Source of the DNA: an uncultured Lachnospiraceae bacterium
Lineage (GTDB): Bacteria > Bacillota > Clostridia > Lachnospirales > Lachnospiraceae
DNA: 12,233 nt
Direction: 5' to 3'
Assembly (NCBI GenBank): GCA_947068385.1
Contig: CAMTBF010000057.1
Span: forward strand, 1 to 12,233
The position numbers were made by a program, and so were the translations under genes. Under the pieces are notes generated by a model, which was given only the letters and a program-made list of their open reading frames with translations, did not search any database and was not told the DNA's origin. This document shows positions 1 through 6,996 of this stretch, piece by piece; the stretch's first letter is position 1; each line of letters opens with the position of its first letter.

Positions 1-3
1 GCC

Positions 4-1182
4 ATGTTTACAGCTTTTTTGATAAAATATGCCGAGATCGGCATCAAGGGAAAGAACCGCTATCTGTTCGAGGACATGCTGATGCACCAGATGAAGCTGG
101 CGCTCAGGAAGTGCGAGGGGCAGTTCCTCATCCACAAATCCCAGGGGCGCATCTTCGTGGAGGCCCAGGGGGAGTTCGACTTCGACGAGGCGGTGGAGGG
201 GCTGAAGAAGGTGTTCGGCATCTCCGGCATCTGCCCTGTGGTCTATGCGGAGGACGAGGGCTTTGAGAAGCTCTGCGAGAGAGTGGTGGAATATGTGGAC
301 CAGGTCTATCCGGACAAGCATAAGACCTTCAAGGTGCATTCCAGAAGGGCCCGCAAGGACTACCCCAGGGAATCCATGGAGATCAACGCGGCTCTGGGGG
401 AGGCCATCCTGAACGCCTACCCGGAGATGAAAGTGGACGTGCACGAGCCGGAGGTCCTGCTGAACGTGGAGATCCGTGAGAAGATATACATCTATTCGGA
501 GACCATCCCCGGCCCCGGCGGCATGCCCGTGGGGACAGGGGGCAAGGCCATGCTGCTCCTCTCCGGGGGCATAGACTCCCCTGTGGCAGGGTACATGATA
601 GCGAAGCGGGGGGTGAAGCTGGACGCGGTGTATTTCCACGCGCCGCCCTACACCAGCGAGCGGGCCAGGCAGAAGGTGGTGGACCTGGCCAGGACCGTGG
701 CCGGGTACGCGGGGCCCGTCTGGCTCCACGTCATCAATTTCACGGACATCCAGCTCTACATCCATGAGAAATGCCCCCATGAGGAGCTGACCATCATCAT
801 GCGCCGGTACATGATGCGGATCGCAGAGCGGATCGCCAGGGACACGGAGTGCCTGGGCCTGATCACCGGCGAGAGCATCGGGCAGGTGGCCTCCCAGACC
901 ATGCAGTCCCTGGCCGCCACCGACGAGGTCTGCACCCTGCCGGTGTACCGCCCGCTGATCGGCTTCGACAAGCTGGAGATCGTGGAGGTGGCCCAGCGGA
1001 TCGGCACCTTCGAGACGTCCATCCTGCCCTATGAGGACTGCTGCACGATCTTCGTGGCCAAGCATCCCGTGACCAAGCCCAACATCAATGTCATCCGCCG
1101 CCATGAGCGCAATCTGGACCAGGGGATAGAGGAGCTGGTGAGCAGGGCCCTGGAGACCAAGGAGCTGGTCATCGTGGAGTAG
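4..1182 (+). CDS. thiI: tRNA 4-thiouridine synthase ThiI (tRNA sulfurtransferase), short form without rhodanese domain
   Basis: ThiI adenylates U8 of tRNA and transfers sulfur to make 4-thiouridine; in some bacteria it also supplies sulfur for thiamine. The 392-residue protein shows the family order: an N-terminal ferredoxin-like/THUMP region (about residues 1-165, opening with the typical LIKYAEIGIKGKN), then a PP-loop ATPase domain with SGGIDSP at 187-193 and ITGESIGQVASQT at 287-299. A Cys pair (346-347) lies where the family has its catalytic cysteine. It stops at the length expected without the C-terminal rhodanese domain of E. coli ThiI (about 480 residues), so, as in B. subtilis, a dedicated cysteine desulfurase would have to supply sulfur; such a gene may lie left of the window (inference). 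The start fits family N termini, but only three bases precede it, so the ribosome-binding site is not visible. Confidence 0.95.
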   Translation: MFTAFLIKYAEIGIKGKNRYLFEDMLMHQMKLALRKCEGQFLIHKSQGRIFVEAQGEFDFDEAVEGLKKVFGISGICPVVYAEDEGFEKLCERVVEYVDQVYPDKHKTFKVHSRRARKDYPRESMEINAALGEAILNAYPEMKVDVHEPEVLLNVEIREKIYIYSETIPGPGGMPVGTGGKAMLLLSGGIDSPVAGYMIAKRGVKLDAVYFHAPPYTSERARQKVVDLARTVAGYAGPVWLHVINFTDIQLYIHEKCPHEELTIIMRRYMMRIAERIARDTECLGLITGESIGQVASQTMQSLAATDEVCTLPVYRPLIGFDKLEIVEVAQRIGTFETSILPYEDCCTIFVAKHPVTKPNINVIRRHERNLDQGIEELVSRALETKELVIVE

Positions 1183-1197
1183 CCGCGGCCGGCGCAT

Positions 1198-1236
1198 AAA
1201 AAAGGCCTTTCAGGATGCGCTCCTGAAGGCCTCTTT
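1198..1236. terminator. bidirectional intrinsic terminator between thiI and the HPr-like gene
   Basis: Arms 1203-1215 and 1221-1232 pair over 12 bp (AGGCCTTCAGGA with one bulged T) around a five-base loop. On the minus strand the stem runs straight into six Ts (A-run 1198-1203 on the plus strand), an excellent terminator for the HPr-like gene. On the plus strand it is followed only by CTTTG, so it is weaker for thiI. The two genes converge on it. Confidence 0.85.
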
Positions 1237-1290
1237 GCCTGGATTTCCTCTGTCGTGCGCTGCCCGCCGGGCCCTGGTGCCCGCTGTCCC

Positions 1291-1524
1291 TCACTGTACG
1301 ATGTAGGGCTTCAAGAACTCCAGTACCTCGTCTGCACCTTCCTCTGTATGGATGTTCAAGTCGATGGGTTTGGACAGATCTAAGCTGAAGATGCCCATGA
1401 TGGATTTCGCGTCAACAACATATCTGCCGGATACCAAGTCGAAATCGTAGTCGAACTTGGAGATGTCGTTTACAAAGGATTTGACTTTGTCGATTGAATT
1501 AAGGAAAATTTGTACTGTCTTCAT
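1291..1524 (-). CDS. HPr-family protein lacking the active-site histidine (Crh-like)
   Basis: A 77-residue protein with the HPr fold signature. SKFDYDFDLVSG and then AKSIMGIFSLDL (residues 39-50) align with the HPr segment around Ser46, so Ser41 here corresponds to the serine phosphorylated by HPr kinase. The N-terminal loop that carries His15 in canonical HPr (T-G-L-H-A-R-P) is missing: residues 5-24 run without any histidine, and the only His (59) lies near the C-terminal end. It therefore cannot pass phosphate in the sugar phosphotransferase chain in the usual way. B. subtilis Crh is a precedent for a His-less HPr paralogue acting through phospho-Ser46 with CcpA; that role here is inference. 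The start is set by a perfect AGGAGG (1533-1538) eight bases upstream. Base composition is visibly less GC-rich than its neighbours. It is monocistronic, with its own promoter and terminator. Confidence 0.85.
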   Translation of the reverse strand: MKTVQIFLNSIDKVKSFVNDISKFDYDFDLVSGRYVVDAKSIMGIFSLDLSKPIDLNIHTEEGADEVLEFLKPYIVQ

Positions 1525-1561
1525 CTTCTTTACCTCCTGTCTGGTTTACCTTCCAGTCAAC

Positions 1562-1590
1562 ATATTAACGGCTGGCGGCGCAAAAGTCAA
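1562..1590 (-). promoter_or_regulatory. sigma-A type promoter of the HPr-like gene
   Basis: On the minus strand, TTGACT (1585-1590) and TAATAT (1562-1567) are separated by exactly 17 bases. This matches the housekeeping consensus with optimal spacing and would give a leader of about 30 bases before the AGGAGG and ATG. It lies in the 100-base divergent gap shared with mtaB; I could not find an equally good promoter for mtaB in that gap. Confidence 0.8.
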
Positions 1591-1624
1591 GGCGAAAACA
1601 GTACAAAAAAAGTGGGGAATAATC

Positions 1625-3061
1625 ATGAAAACTGTGGCATTGTATAATCTGGGCTGCAAGGTCAATTCCTATGAAATGGAAGTAATGCGCCAAATCCTTC
1701 GGGAAAAGGGATATGGCATTGTGGCATTTGATGAAAGAGCCGATATCTATATCGTGAACACATGTACGGTCACCAACATCGCCGACAGGAAGAGCAGGCA
1801 GATGCTGCACCGGGCCAGGCAGCTCAACCCCGATGCGGTGGTGGTGGCGGTGGGCTGCTATGTGCAGACGGGGAGGGAGGCCGTGGAGGCGGATCCGGGC
1901 ATAGACCTTGCCATCGGCAACAACCGGAAGAAGGACATCGCGGCCATCCTGGAGGAGTACCTGGAGAAAAGGCAGGAGGCGGACGGGACCCGCGGCAGGG
2001 ACAAGACCCTGCAGGGCAGCACCGTCCTGGATATCGGGCATACCTACGAATACGAGGAGATGCGGCTGAAGCGCACGGCGGAGCACGCCAGGGCCTATAT
2101 CAAGATCCAGGACGGCTGCAACCAGTTCTGCTCCTACTGCGCCATCCCCTATGCCAGGGGCAGGGTCAGGAGCCGCAGGGAGGAAGACATCCTGGAGGAG
2201 GTGCGGGGGCTTGTGGAGGCGGGCTACCGGGAGGTGGTGCTCACGGGCATCCACATCAGCTCCTACGGGATCGATTTCGGTCAGGGCGGCCAGGAAGCGC
2301 GGGAGGGCGCGGGCGCAGAGGGCGGACGGAAGCGGGAAGAAGGAAAGCGTCAGCCCAGATACGATGGCCACAGCAGGCTGGTGGAGCTGGTGGAGCGGAT
2401 CCACGGCACAGACGGCCTGGAGCGGATCCGCTTAGGTTCCCTGGAGCCCCGCATCGTCACGCGGGAGGCGGCAGAGCGCCTGGCGGCGCTGCCCAAGCTC
2501 TGCCCCCATTTCCACCTTTCCCTCCAGAGCGGCTGCGACGCCACCTTAAAAAGGATGAATAGGCATTACGGCACCGGGGAATACTATAGAAGCGTGGAGC
2601 TGCTGCGGGAATGCTTCGAGCGGCCTGCCGTCACCACGGATATAATCGTGGGCTTCCCGGGGGAGACGGAAGAGGAGTTCGCACAGACCCGGAGCTTCCT
2701 GGAGAAGGTGGGGTTTTATGAGATGCATGTCTTCAAATATTCCAGGCGGGCCGGGACGGCGGCGGCCTCCATGCCGGACCAGGTGCCGGAGCCGGTGAAG
2801 GCCAGGCGCAGCGCCGAGCTGATCGCCCTGGGGGAGCGGCAGTCCGGGGCATTCCGCAGGCGGTACATAGGAAAGGAAGCCGAAGCGCTTCTGGAGGAGA
2901 CCCGGGAGATAGGCGGGCGGACATACTGCATCGGCCATACGAAGGACTACGTGAAGGTGGCGGTGGACGTCACGGAGCGCCTGCAGGAGGCCCCCTCCAT
3001 GATAAACACATTGGTGAAGATACCGGTCAGGGATTTTCTGACAGATGAAATTTTGATGTAG
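1625..3061 (+). CDS. mtaB: tRNA t6A37 methylthiotransferase MtaB (radical SAM)
   Basis: MtaB (YqeV in B. subtilis) adds a methylthio group to N6-threonylcarbamoyladenosine at position 37 of ANN-decoding tRNAs, using two iron-sulfur clusters. The 478-residue protein has the N-terminal UPF0004 domain with cluster cysteines C11 (LGCKVNS), C47 (NTCTVTN) and C78 (VGCYVQTG). The radical SAM motif CNQFCSYC follows (C165, C169, C172), with IRLGSLEPR shortly after and a TRAM-like C-terminal domain (about 413-478). I chose ATG 1625 because MKTVALYNLGCKVN is the family N terminus. The frame stays open for 56 codons upstream, but that part overlaps the divergent HPr-like gene. The Shine-Dalgarno is weak (GTGGGGA, 1612-1618). 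Residues about 219-248 form a Gly/Glu/Arg-rich insertion that I do not expect in the family (451 residues in B. subtilis). Confidence 0.93.
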   Translation: MKTVALYNLGCKVNSYEMEVMRQILREKGYGIVAFDERADIYIVNTCTVTNIADRKSRQMLHRARQLNPDAVVVAVGCYVQTGREAVEADPGIDLAIGNNRKKDIAAILEEYLEKRQEADGTRGRDKTLQGSTVLDIGHTYEYEEMRLKRTAEHARAYIKIQDGCNQFCSYCAIPYARGRVRSRREEDILEEVRGLVEAGYREVVLTGIHISSYGIDFGQGGQEAREGAGAEGGRKREEGKRQPRYDGHSRLVELVERIHGTDGLERIRLGSLEPRIVTREAAERLAALPKLCPHFHLSLQSGCDATLKRMNRHYGTGEYYRSVELLRECFERPAVTTDIIVGFPGETEEEFAQTRSFLEKVGFYEMHVFKYSRRAGTAAASMPDQVPEPVKARRSAELIALGERQSGAFRRRYIGKEAEALLEETREIGGRTYCIGHTKDYVKVAVDVTERLQEAPSMINTLVKIPVRDFLTDEILM

Positions 3062-3062
3062 C

Positions 3063-3091
3063 TTGAATTTTTGGCGCAAATGAGGTATGAT
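3063..3091 (+). promoter_or_regulatory. promoter of the ireB-ruvX-…-trhP operon
   Basis: TTGAAT (3063-3068) and TATGAT (3086-3091) are separated by exactly 17 bases, directly after the mtaB stop codon. They match 4/6 and 5/6 of the housekeeping consensus. A transcript from here would have a leader of about 70 bases before the first ATG (3167). No other good promoter is apparent in the short gaps up to 8978, so this probably drives the whole block; internal promoters inside genes cannot be excluded. Confidence 0.7.
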
Positions 3092-3166
3092 GAAAGGAAG
3101 TAACGGCATTGGGCGCTTGAATGTCGAGGGTTGAGCCTGCCGGAGCGGGCAGATGGGAGTCATGGC

Positions 3167-3430
3167 ATGCAGAATCTGGAAAACACACAATACTTCAAGG
3201 TAGACTCGGAACCTGCCACCGGAGCGAAGGTGGTGCTGGCCGCCGTATATGAGGCGCTGACGGAAAAGGGATACAACCCGGTGAATCAGATCGTGGGCTA
3301 CATCATGAGCGGCGACCCCACCTATATCACCAGCCACAAGAACGCCCGGAGCATGATCATGAAGGTGGAGCGGGACGAGCTGGTGGAGGAGCTGCTGACG
3401 GAGTACATCCGCACGAAGGAATGGGAATAG
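3167..3430 (+). CDS. ireB: IreB-family regulatory phosphoprotein (UPF0297, YrzL)
   Basis: An 87-residue cytoplasmic protein of UPF0297/DUF965. The family core [21 protein letters not shown] (split here as KGYNPVNQ 34-41 and SGDPTYI 48-54) and the later [11 protein letters not shown] are conserved. In Enterococcus faecalis, IreB is phosphorylated near its N terminus by the Ser/Thr kinase IreK and limits intrinsic cephalosporin resistance. Thr7 here (ENTQYF) sits where that family has a conserved threonine, so phosphorylation is plausible but inferred; no kinase gene lies in the window. ATG 3167 is preceded by GGGAG (3155-3159) at seven bases and fits family length; an in-frame TTG at 3131 was not chosen. 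It heads the operon as yrzL does in B. subtilis, 20 bases before ruvX. Confidence 0.92.
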   Translation: MQNLENTQYFKVDSEPATGAKVVLAAVYEALTEKGYNPVNQIVGYIMSGDPTYITSHKNARSMIMKVERDELVEELLTEYIRTKEWE

Positions 3431-3450
3431 GGGACGAGAAGGAGGCGGCT

Positions 3451-3894
3451 ATGCGCATAATGGGTCTAGACTTCGGCTCCAAGACGGTGGGGGTGGCTGT
3501 CAGCGACAGCCTGCTCATCACGGCCCAGGGGCTGGAGATCATCCGCAGGGAGAGAGAGGACAAGCTGCGCCGGACATTGGCCAGGATCGAGGAACTGATC
3601 CTGGAATACGAGGTGGAGGAGATCGTGCTGGGCCTCCCGAAGAACATGAACGCCACGGAAGGGGTGCGGGTGGAGCTGACGGAGGAATTCCGGGAGAAGC
3701 TGGAGCGCCGCACGGGCCTGCCCGTCACCATGTGGGACGAGCGGCTGACCACGGTGGCGGCGGACAAGGCCATGATAGAGGCCGGGATCCGCAGGGAGAA
3801 GCGCAAGGATCACGTGGACAAGATCGCGGCGGCCCTGATACTGCAGGGCTATCTGGACAACCGCAGCCGCGGGCGGGCAGACGCAGAGGCATAA
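3451..3894 (+). CDS. ruvX: RuvX/YqgF RNase H-fold nuclease (putative Holliday junction resolvase, pre-16S rRNA nuclease)
   Basis: A 147-residue single-domain YqgF protein, the usual length. The RNase H-like fold motifs are present in order: [16 protein letters not shown] (catalytic Asp7), [12 protein letters not shown] (56-67), WDERLTT (95-101) and [12 protein letters not shown] with Asp123 as the likely last metal ligand. Members are described as a putative Holliday junction resolvase and, in E. coli, as the nuclease that matures the 16S rRNA 5' end; sequence alone does not separate these roles. The start at ATG 3451 has AAGGAGG five bases upstream; an in-frame ATG at 3421 inside the end of ireB is less likely because the protein family begins MRxMGLDxG. 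The order yrzL-ruvX-yrzB is conserved across many Firmicutes. Confidence 0.94.
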   Translation: MRIMGLDFGSKTVGVAVSDSLLITAQGLEIIRREREDKLRRTLARIEELILEYEVEEIVLGLPKNMNATEGVRVELTEEFREKLERRTGLPVTMWDERLTTVAADKAMIEAGIRREKRKDHVDKIAAALILQGYLDNRSRGRADAEA

Positions 3895-3928
3895 GCTGCG
3901 CCCCCGGAGGCGTATATGAGGAGCTGAA

Positions 3929-4195
3929 ATGGCGAAGCAGGAGAAAGTTACGTTCACGCCGGAGGGAGAAGAGCCGGTGGAGTTCTATGTGCTGGAGCAG
4001 ACCAGGATAGGAGGCATCGACTACATCCTTGTCACCGAAGAGGAAGAGGGCGACGGTGAGGCATTGATCCTGAAGGACATGTCCGGCGACGGTGAGGCGG
4101 AAGGGCTGTATGCCATCGTGTCCGACGACGCGGAGCTGGAAGCCGTGGCGGGCGTGTTCGAGAACATGCTGGAGGACGTGGAGCTGGAGAGCTGA
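3929..4195 (+). CDS. DUF1292 protein (YrzB family), small acidic protein of unknown function
   Basis: An 88-residue, strongly acidic cytoplasmic protein. It matches the DUF1292/YrzB pattern: a short beta-rich start (KVTFTPEGEEPVEFYVLEQ), a YILVTEEEE segment, then repeated acidic stretches, including a GDGEA element that occurs twice (about residues 42-46 and 53-57). It has no signal peptide, membrane segment or cysteine. The function of the family is not known. Its position right after ruvX and ireB is the same as in B. subtilis, so it may belong with the same process, but nothing in the sequence shows which. GAGGAG (3918-3923) lies five bases before the ATG. Confidence 0.9.
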   Translation: MAKQEKVTFTPEGEEPVEFYVLEQTRIGGIDYILVTEEEEGDGEALILKDMSGDGEAEGLYAIVSDDAELEAVAGVFENMLEDVELES

Positions 4196-4234
4196 TGAGG
4201 TCAGGGCGCTGCGGCCGCGCCCATGGATTGAGAT

Positions 4235-4690
4235 ATGACGTTAGATAAAGGGAAAGCGGAGAGGCTCCTGAAGGAGAGGGGACTGAAGGTCACCAGGCAG
4301 CGCATGGCGGTGCTGGAGGCCATCGATTCCTGCCCCCTGGAGCATCTGACCGCGGAAGAGATATTTGAGTTGGTAAAAGCAGACTGTCCGGACATCGGGC
4401 TGGCTACTGTTTATAGAACCATACAGCTGTTGGGGAGCTTGCATCTGATCGACCGGGTCAGTCTTGACGACGGGTTCGTGCGCTATGAGATGGGGAGTGC
4501 TCTGGAGGGCACGGTGAGACACCGCCATCATCATCTGATCTGTATCAAATGCGGCAGGGTGATTTCGTTCCAGGACGATTCTTTGGAGGAGCTGGAGGGG
4601 AAGATCATCGCGACTACCGGATTTCGTGTTGTGGATCATGAGGTGAAGCTCTACGGCTACTGTGTAGAATGTGGAGGAGATTTTAATTGA
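4235..4690 (+). CDS. Fur-family metal-responsive transcriptional regulator
   Basis: A 151-residue Fur-family repressor. The N-terminal winged helix (about 8-85) has KVTRQRMAVLEAI and the recognition-helix region GLATVYRTIQLL (55-66). The dimerisation/metal domain holds HRHHH (96-100) directly before C103-x-x-C106, and C143-x-x-C146 near the end; these two CxxC pairs form the structural zinc site. HHHLICIKCGRVISF resembles Fur more than Zur, but Fur (iron) and PerR (peroxide) cannot be separated reliably by eye, so no symbol is given. The start is ATG 4235, with only a weak purine stretch upstream (GATTGAGAT), perhaps because translation is coupled to the preceding gene 39 bases away. I see no Fur box in that gap. 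It overlaps the next start. Confidence 0.92.
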   Translation: MTLDKGKAERLLKERGLKVTRQRMAVLEAIDSCPLEHLTAEEIFELVKADCPDIGLATVYRTIQLLGSLHLIDRVSLDDGFVRYEMGSALEGTVRHRHHHLICIKCGRVISFQDDSLEELEGKIIATTGFRVVDHEVKLYGYCVECGGDFN

Positions 4691-6360
4691 AGAAAAAAGA
4701 GAATAACAACGGTTCCAGACTAAAGATAATCCCTTTGGGGGGCCTGGAGCAAATCGGCATGAACATTACTGCGTTCGAGTATGAGGACAGTATTGTTGTG
4801 GTGGACTGCGGCCTGTCGTTCCCGGCGGACGACATGTTGGGCATCGACCTTGTGATCCCCGACGTGACCTACCTGAAGGACAACATCAGCAAGGTGAAGG
4901 GCTTCGTGATCACCCACGGCCATGAGGACCATATCGGGGCGCTCCCCTATGTGCTCCGGGACGTCAACGTGCCCATCTATGCCACCAGGCTCACCATGGG
5001 CATCATCGAGAACAAGCTCAAGGAACATGAGATGACCAAGAGCGTCAAGCGCAAGGTGGTGAAGTTCGGCCAGTCCATCAATCTGGGGCAGCTTCGGGTG
5101 GAGTTCATCAAGACCAACCACAGCATCGTGGACGCGGCGGCGCTGGCCATCTACTCCCCGGTGGGGGTGGTGGTGCACACGGGGGACTTCAAGGTGGACT
5201 ACACGCCTGTATTCGGGGATGCCATCGACCTGCAGCGCTTCGCGGAGCTGGGCAAGAAGGGCGTGCTGGCGCTGATGTGCGATTCTACCAACGCGGAGCG
5301 GCCGGGCTTCACCCCCTCGGAGCGCACGGTGGGGGCCACCTTCGACAATCTGTTCGAGGAGCATAAGAACACCAGGATCTTCGTGGCCACCTTTGCCTCC
5401 AATGTGGACAGGGTGCAGCAGATCATCAACACGGCGTACAAGTTCGGCAGGAAGGTCTGCGTGGACGGCCGCAGCATGGTGAGCATCATCGAGACGGCCA
5501 GGAACCTGGGCTGCATCAGCATCCCGGACAACACACTGATCGAGATAGAGCAGATGAAGGACTACCCCAGCGAGAAGCAGGTGGTGATCACCACCGGGAG
5601 CCAGGGGGAGAGCATGGCGGCGCTGAGCCGCATGGCCAGCGGCATGCACCGCAAGATCACCATCGGCGCGGGGGACACGGTGATTTTCTCCTCAAACCCC
5701 ATCCCGGGCAACGAGAAGTCCGTGACCAAGGTGATCAATGAGCTGATCCGCAAGGGCGCGGACGTGATTTTCCAGGACGCCCATGTGTCCGGCCATGCCC
5801 GCCAGGAGGAAATCAAGCTGCTCTACGCGCTGATCCGGCCCAAGTATTCCGTCCCCGTCCACGGGGAGATCAAGCATCTGAAGGCCCAGGCGAAGATCGC
5901 CCAGAGCCTGGGCATGGAGAAGGACAATATCTTCATCCTCTCCTCCGGCGACGTGCTGGAGCTGGACAAGAACCACGCGGGCGTCACGGGCAGGGTCCCC
6001 GTGGGGGCCATTCTGGTGGACGGCCTGGGCGTGGGCGACGTGGGGAACGTGGTGCTGCGGGACCGCCAGCATCTGGCGGAGGACGGCATCATGGTGGTGG
6101 TCATGAGCCTGGACCGGGCAGGCGGGGAGCTTGTGGCAGGGCCCGACATCGTGTCCAGGGGGTTCGTGTACGTGAAGGAGTCCGATGAGCTGATAGAGGA
6201 GGCGCGGCAGATCGTGGACGAGGCCATCGAGAGGTGCCTGGACAGAGGGATCACGGACTGGGGGAAGCTGAAGAATACCACCAAGGACGCCCTCAGCGAC
6301 TTTGTCTGGAAGAAGACCAAGAGACGGCCCATGATATTGCCGATTATTATGGAAGTGTGA
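4687..6360 (+). CDS. rnj: Ribonuclease J (metallo-beta-lactamase/beta-CASP endo- and 5'-3' exoribonuclease)
   Basis: RNase J carries out 5'-end-dependent mRNA decay and RNA maturation in Firmicutes. The 557-residue protein has the usual length and motifs: HGHEDH (77-82), the metal-ligand region HTGDFK (164-169), a beta-CASP domain with SGHARQE (368-374) and H392 (VPVHGEIKHL), then a C-terminal domain. The start is a TTG at 4687 that overlaps the fur stop (TTGA), with GGAGGA (4673-4678) eight bases upstream. The next in-frame ATG would delete the conserved opening LKIIPLGGLEQIG. The overlap implies translational coupling to the Fur-family gene. In B. subtilis rnjA is elsewhere, so its presence between the yrzB and yrrL equivalents is a local arrangement. 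J1 versus J2 type was not resolved. Confidence 0.95.
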   Translation: MKKKENNNGSRLKIIPLGGLEQIGMNITAFEYEDSIVVVDCGLSFPADDMLGIDLVIPDVTYLKDNISKVKGFVITHGHEDHIGALPYVLRDVNVPIYATRLTMGIIENKLKEHEMTKSVKRKVVKFGQSINLGQLRVEFIKTNHSIVDAAALAIYSPVGVVVHTGDFKVDYTPVFGDAIDLQRFAELGKKGVLALMCDSTNAERPGFTPSERTVGATFDNLFEEHKNTRIFVATFASNVDRVQQIINTAYKFGRKVCVDGRSMVSIIETARNLGCISIPDNTLIEIEQMKDYPSEKQVVITTGSQGESMAALSRMASGMHRKITIGAGDTVIFSSNPIPGNEKSVTKVINELIRKGADVIFQDAHVSGHARQEEIKLLYALIRPKYSVPVHGEIKHLKAQAKIAQSLGMEKDNIFILSSGDVLELDKNHAGVTGRVPVGAILVDGLGVGDVGNVVLRDRQHLAEDGIMVVVMSLDRAGGELVAGPDIVSRGFVYVKESDELIEEARQIVDEAIERCLDRGITDWGKLKNTTKDALSDFVWKKTKRRPMILPIIMEV

Positions 6361-6406
6361 GAAGAAGTCCTGGGCCTGCCGGTCGGGCATGGAGGTTAGT
6401 ATTAGT

Positions 6407-6970
6407 ATGAAAGTGACGAGTATAATAGCTGCGGTGGCGGGGGCTATCTTCCGGGTAGTGATGGCGGTGGCGGTGGTGTATGTGATCTACCGGGGAGCCG
6501 GGATCTGTTATGACTACGGCTACCGCATCTTCACGGAGCCGGCCATGACTACGGGGGAGGGCCGGAGGGTGACGGTGACGGTCAGCCCTGACATGTCCGC
6601 GCTGGACATCGGAAAGCTTTTCGAGGGCAGGGGGCTGGTGCGGGATGCCAGGCTCTTCGTGCTGCAGTATTATCTCTCGGAGTACAGGGAGGACGTGGGC
6701 CCCGGCACATTCGACCTGAGCACGGCCATGACCGCGGAGGAGATGATGCAGGCCATGGTGGTGGAGAAGGCCGAGGAAGAGGAGGGCGAAGGGGATTCCG
6801 CCGGAAGGGGAAGCTCCTCCGGCCAGGCAGGCTCCTCCTCGGAGGGAGGCCCGCCGGCAGGGGGAAGCGCGCCCGGCGGGGAGGACGGCCAAGGGGATGT
6901 GTCCGGGGACGGGACGAACGGCACGCCGGACGGCACAGAGGGCCTCGCCGGAGAGCCGGAGGCAGAGTGA
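6407..6970 (+). CDS. MltG/YceG-like membrane protein lacking the catalytic domain
   Basis: A 187-residue protein in the slot occupied by mltG (yrrL) in B. subtilis. Residues about 5-29 form one membrane segment with a short cytoplasmic N terminus. Residues about 54-120 resemble the LysM-like start of MltG: VTVTVSPDMSALDIGKLFEGRGLVRD, then a PGTFDLSTAMTAEEMMQAM-like stretch. MltG cleaves nascent peptidoglycan and needs a C-terminal YceG domain with a catalytic glutamate; that domain is absent. Instead residues about 119-187 are low-complexity Gly/Ser/Glu/Asp/Pro. The downstream gene starts 26 bases after a normal stop and no remnant of the missing domain follows, so this looks like a settled short form rather than fresh damage. 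ATG 6407 has GGAGG 11 bases upstream; ATG 6389, six codons earlier, is possible but has no good site. Function unknown; cell-wall related is inference. Confidence 0.72.
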   Translation: MKVTSIIAAVAGAIFRVVMAVAVVYVIYRGAGICYDYGYRIFTEPAMTTGEGRRVTVTVSPDMSALDIGKLFEGRGLVRDARLFVLQYYLSEYREDVGPGTFDLSTAMTAEEMMQAMVVEKAEEEEGEGDSAGRGSSSGQAGSSSEGGPPAGGSAPGGEDGQGDVSGDGTNGTPDGTEGLAGEPEAE

Positions 6971-6996
6971 CGCTGTTTCACATATGAAGAGGAAGT

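Noticed and set aside
1481..1509. TTGACT at 1481-1486 as −35 of an mtaB promoter
   Set aside because: At 17 bases downstream the −10 would be GAAAAT, a poor match, and the site lies inside the HPr-like gene.
1457..1624. N-terminal extension of MtaB by 56 codons
   Set aside because: It overlaps the divergent HPr-like gene and its promoter, encodes no family sequence, and the family N terminus begins at ATG 1625.
4196..4234. Fur box or autoregulatory promoter before the Fur-family gene
   Set aside because: The 39-base gap is GC-rich, with no inverted GATAAT-type repeat and no −10/−35 pair.
4720..5649. Long His/Leu/Val-rich minus-strand frames opposite RNase J, and similar ones opposite mtaB, trhP and glnN
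   Set aside because: These are shadow frames produced by GC-rich codon bias in the real genes. They have no recognisable domains, no ribosome sites and no independent promoters.
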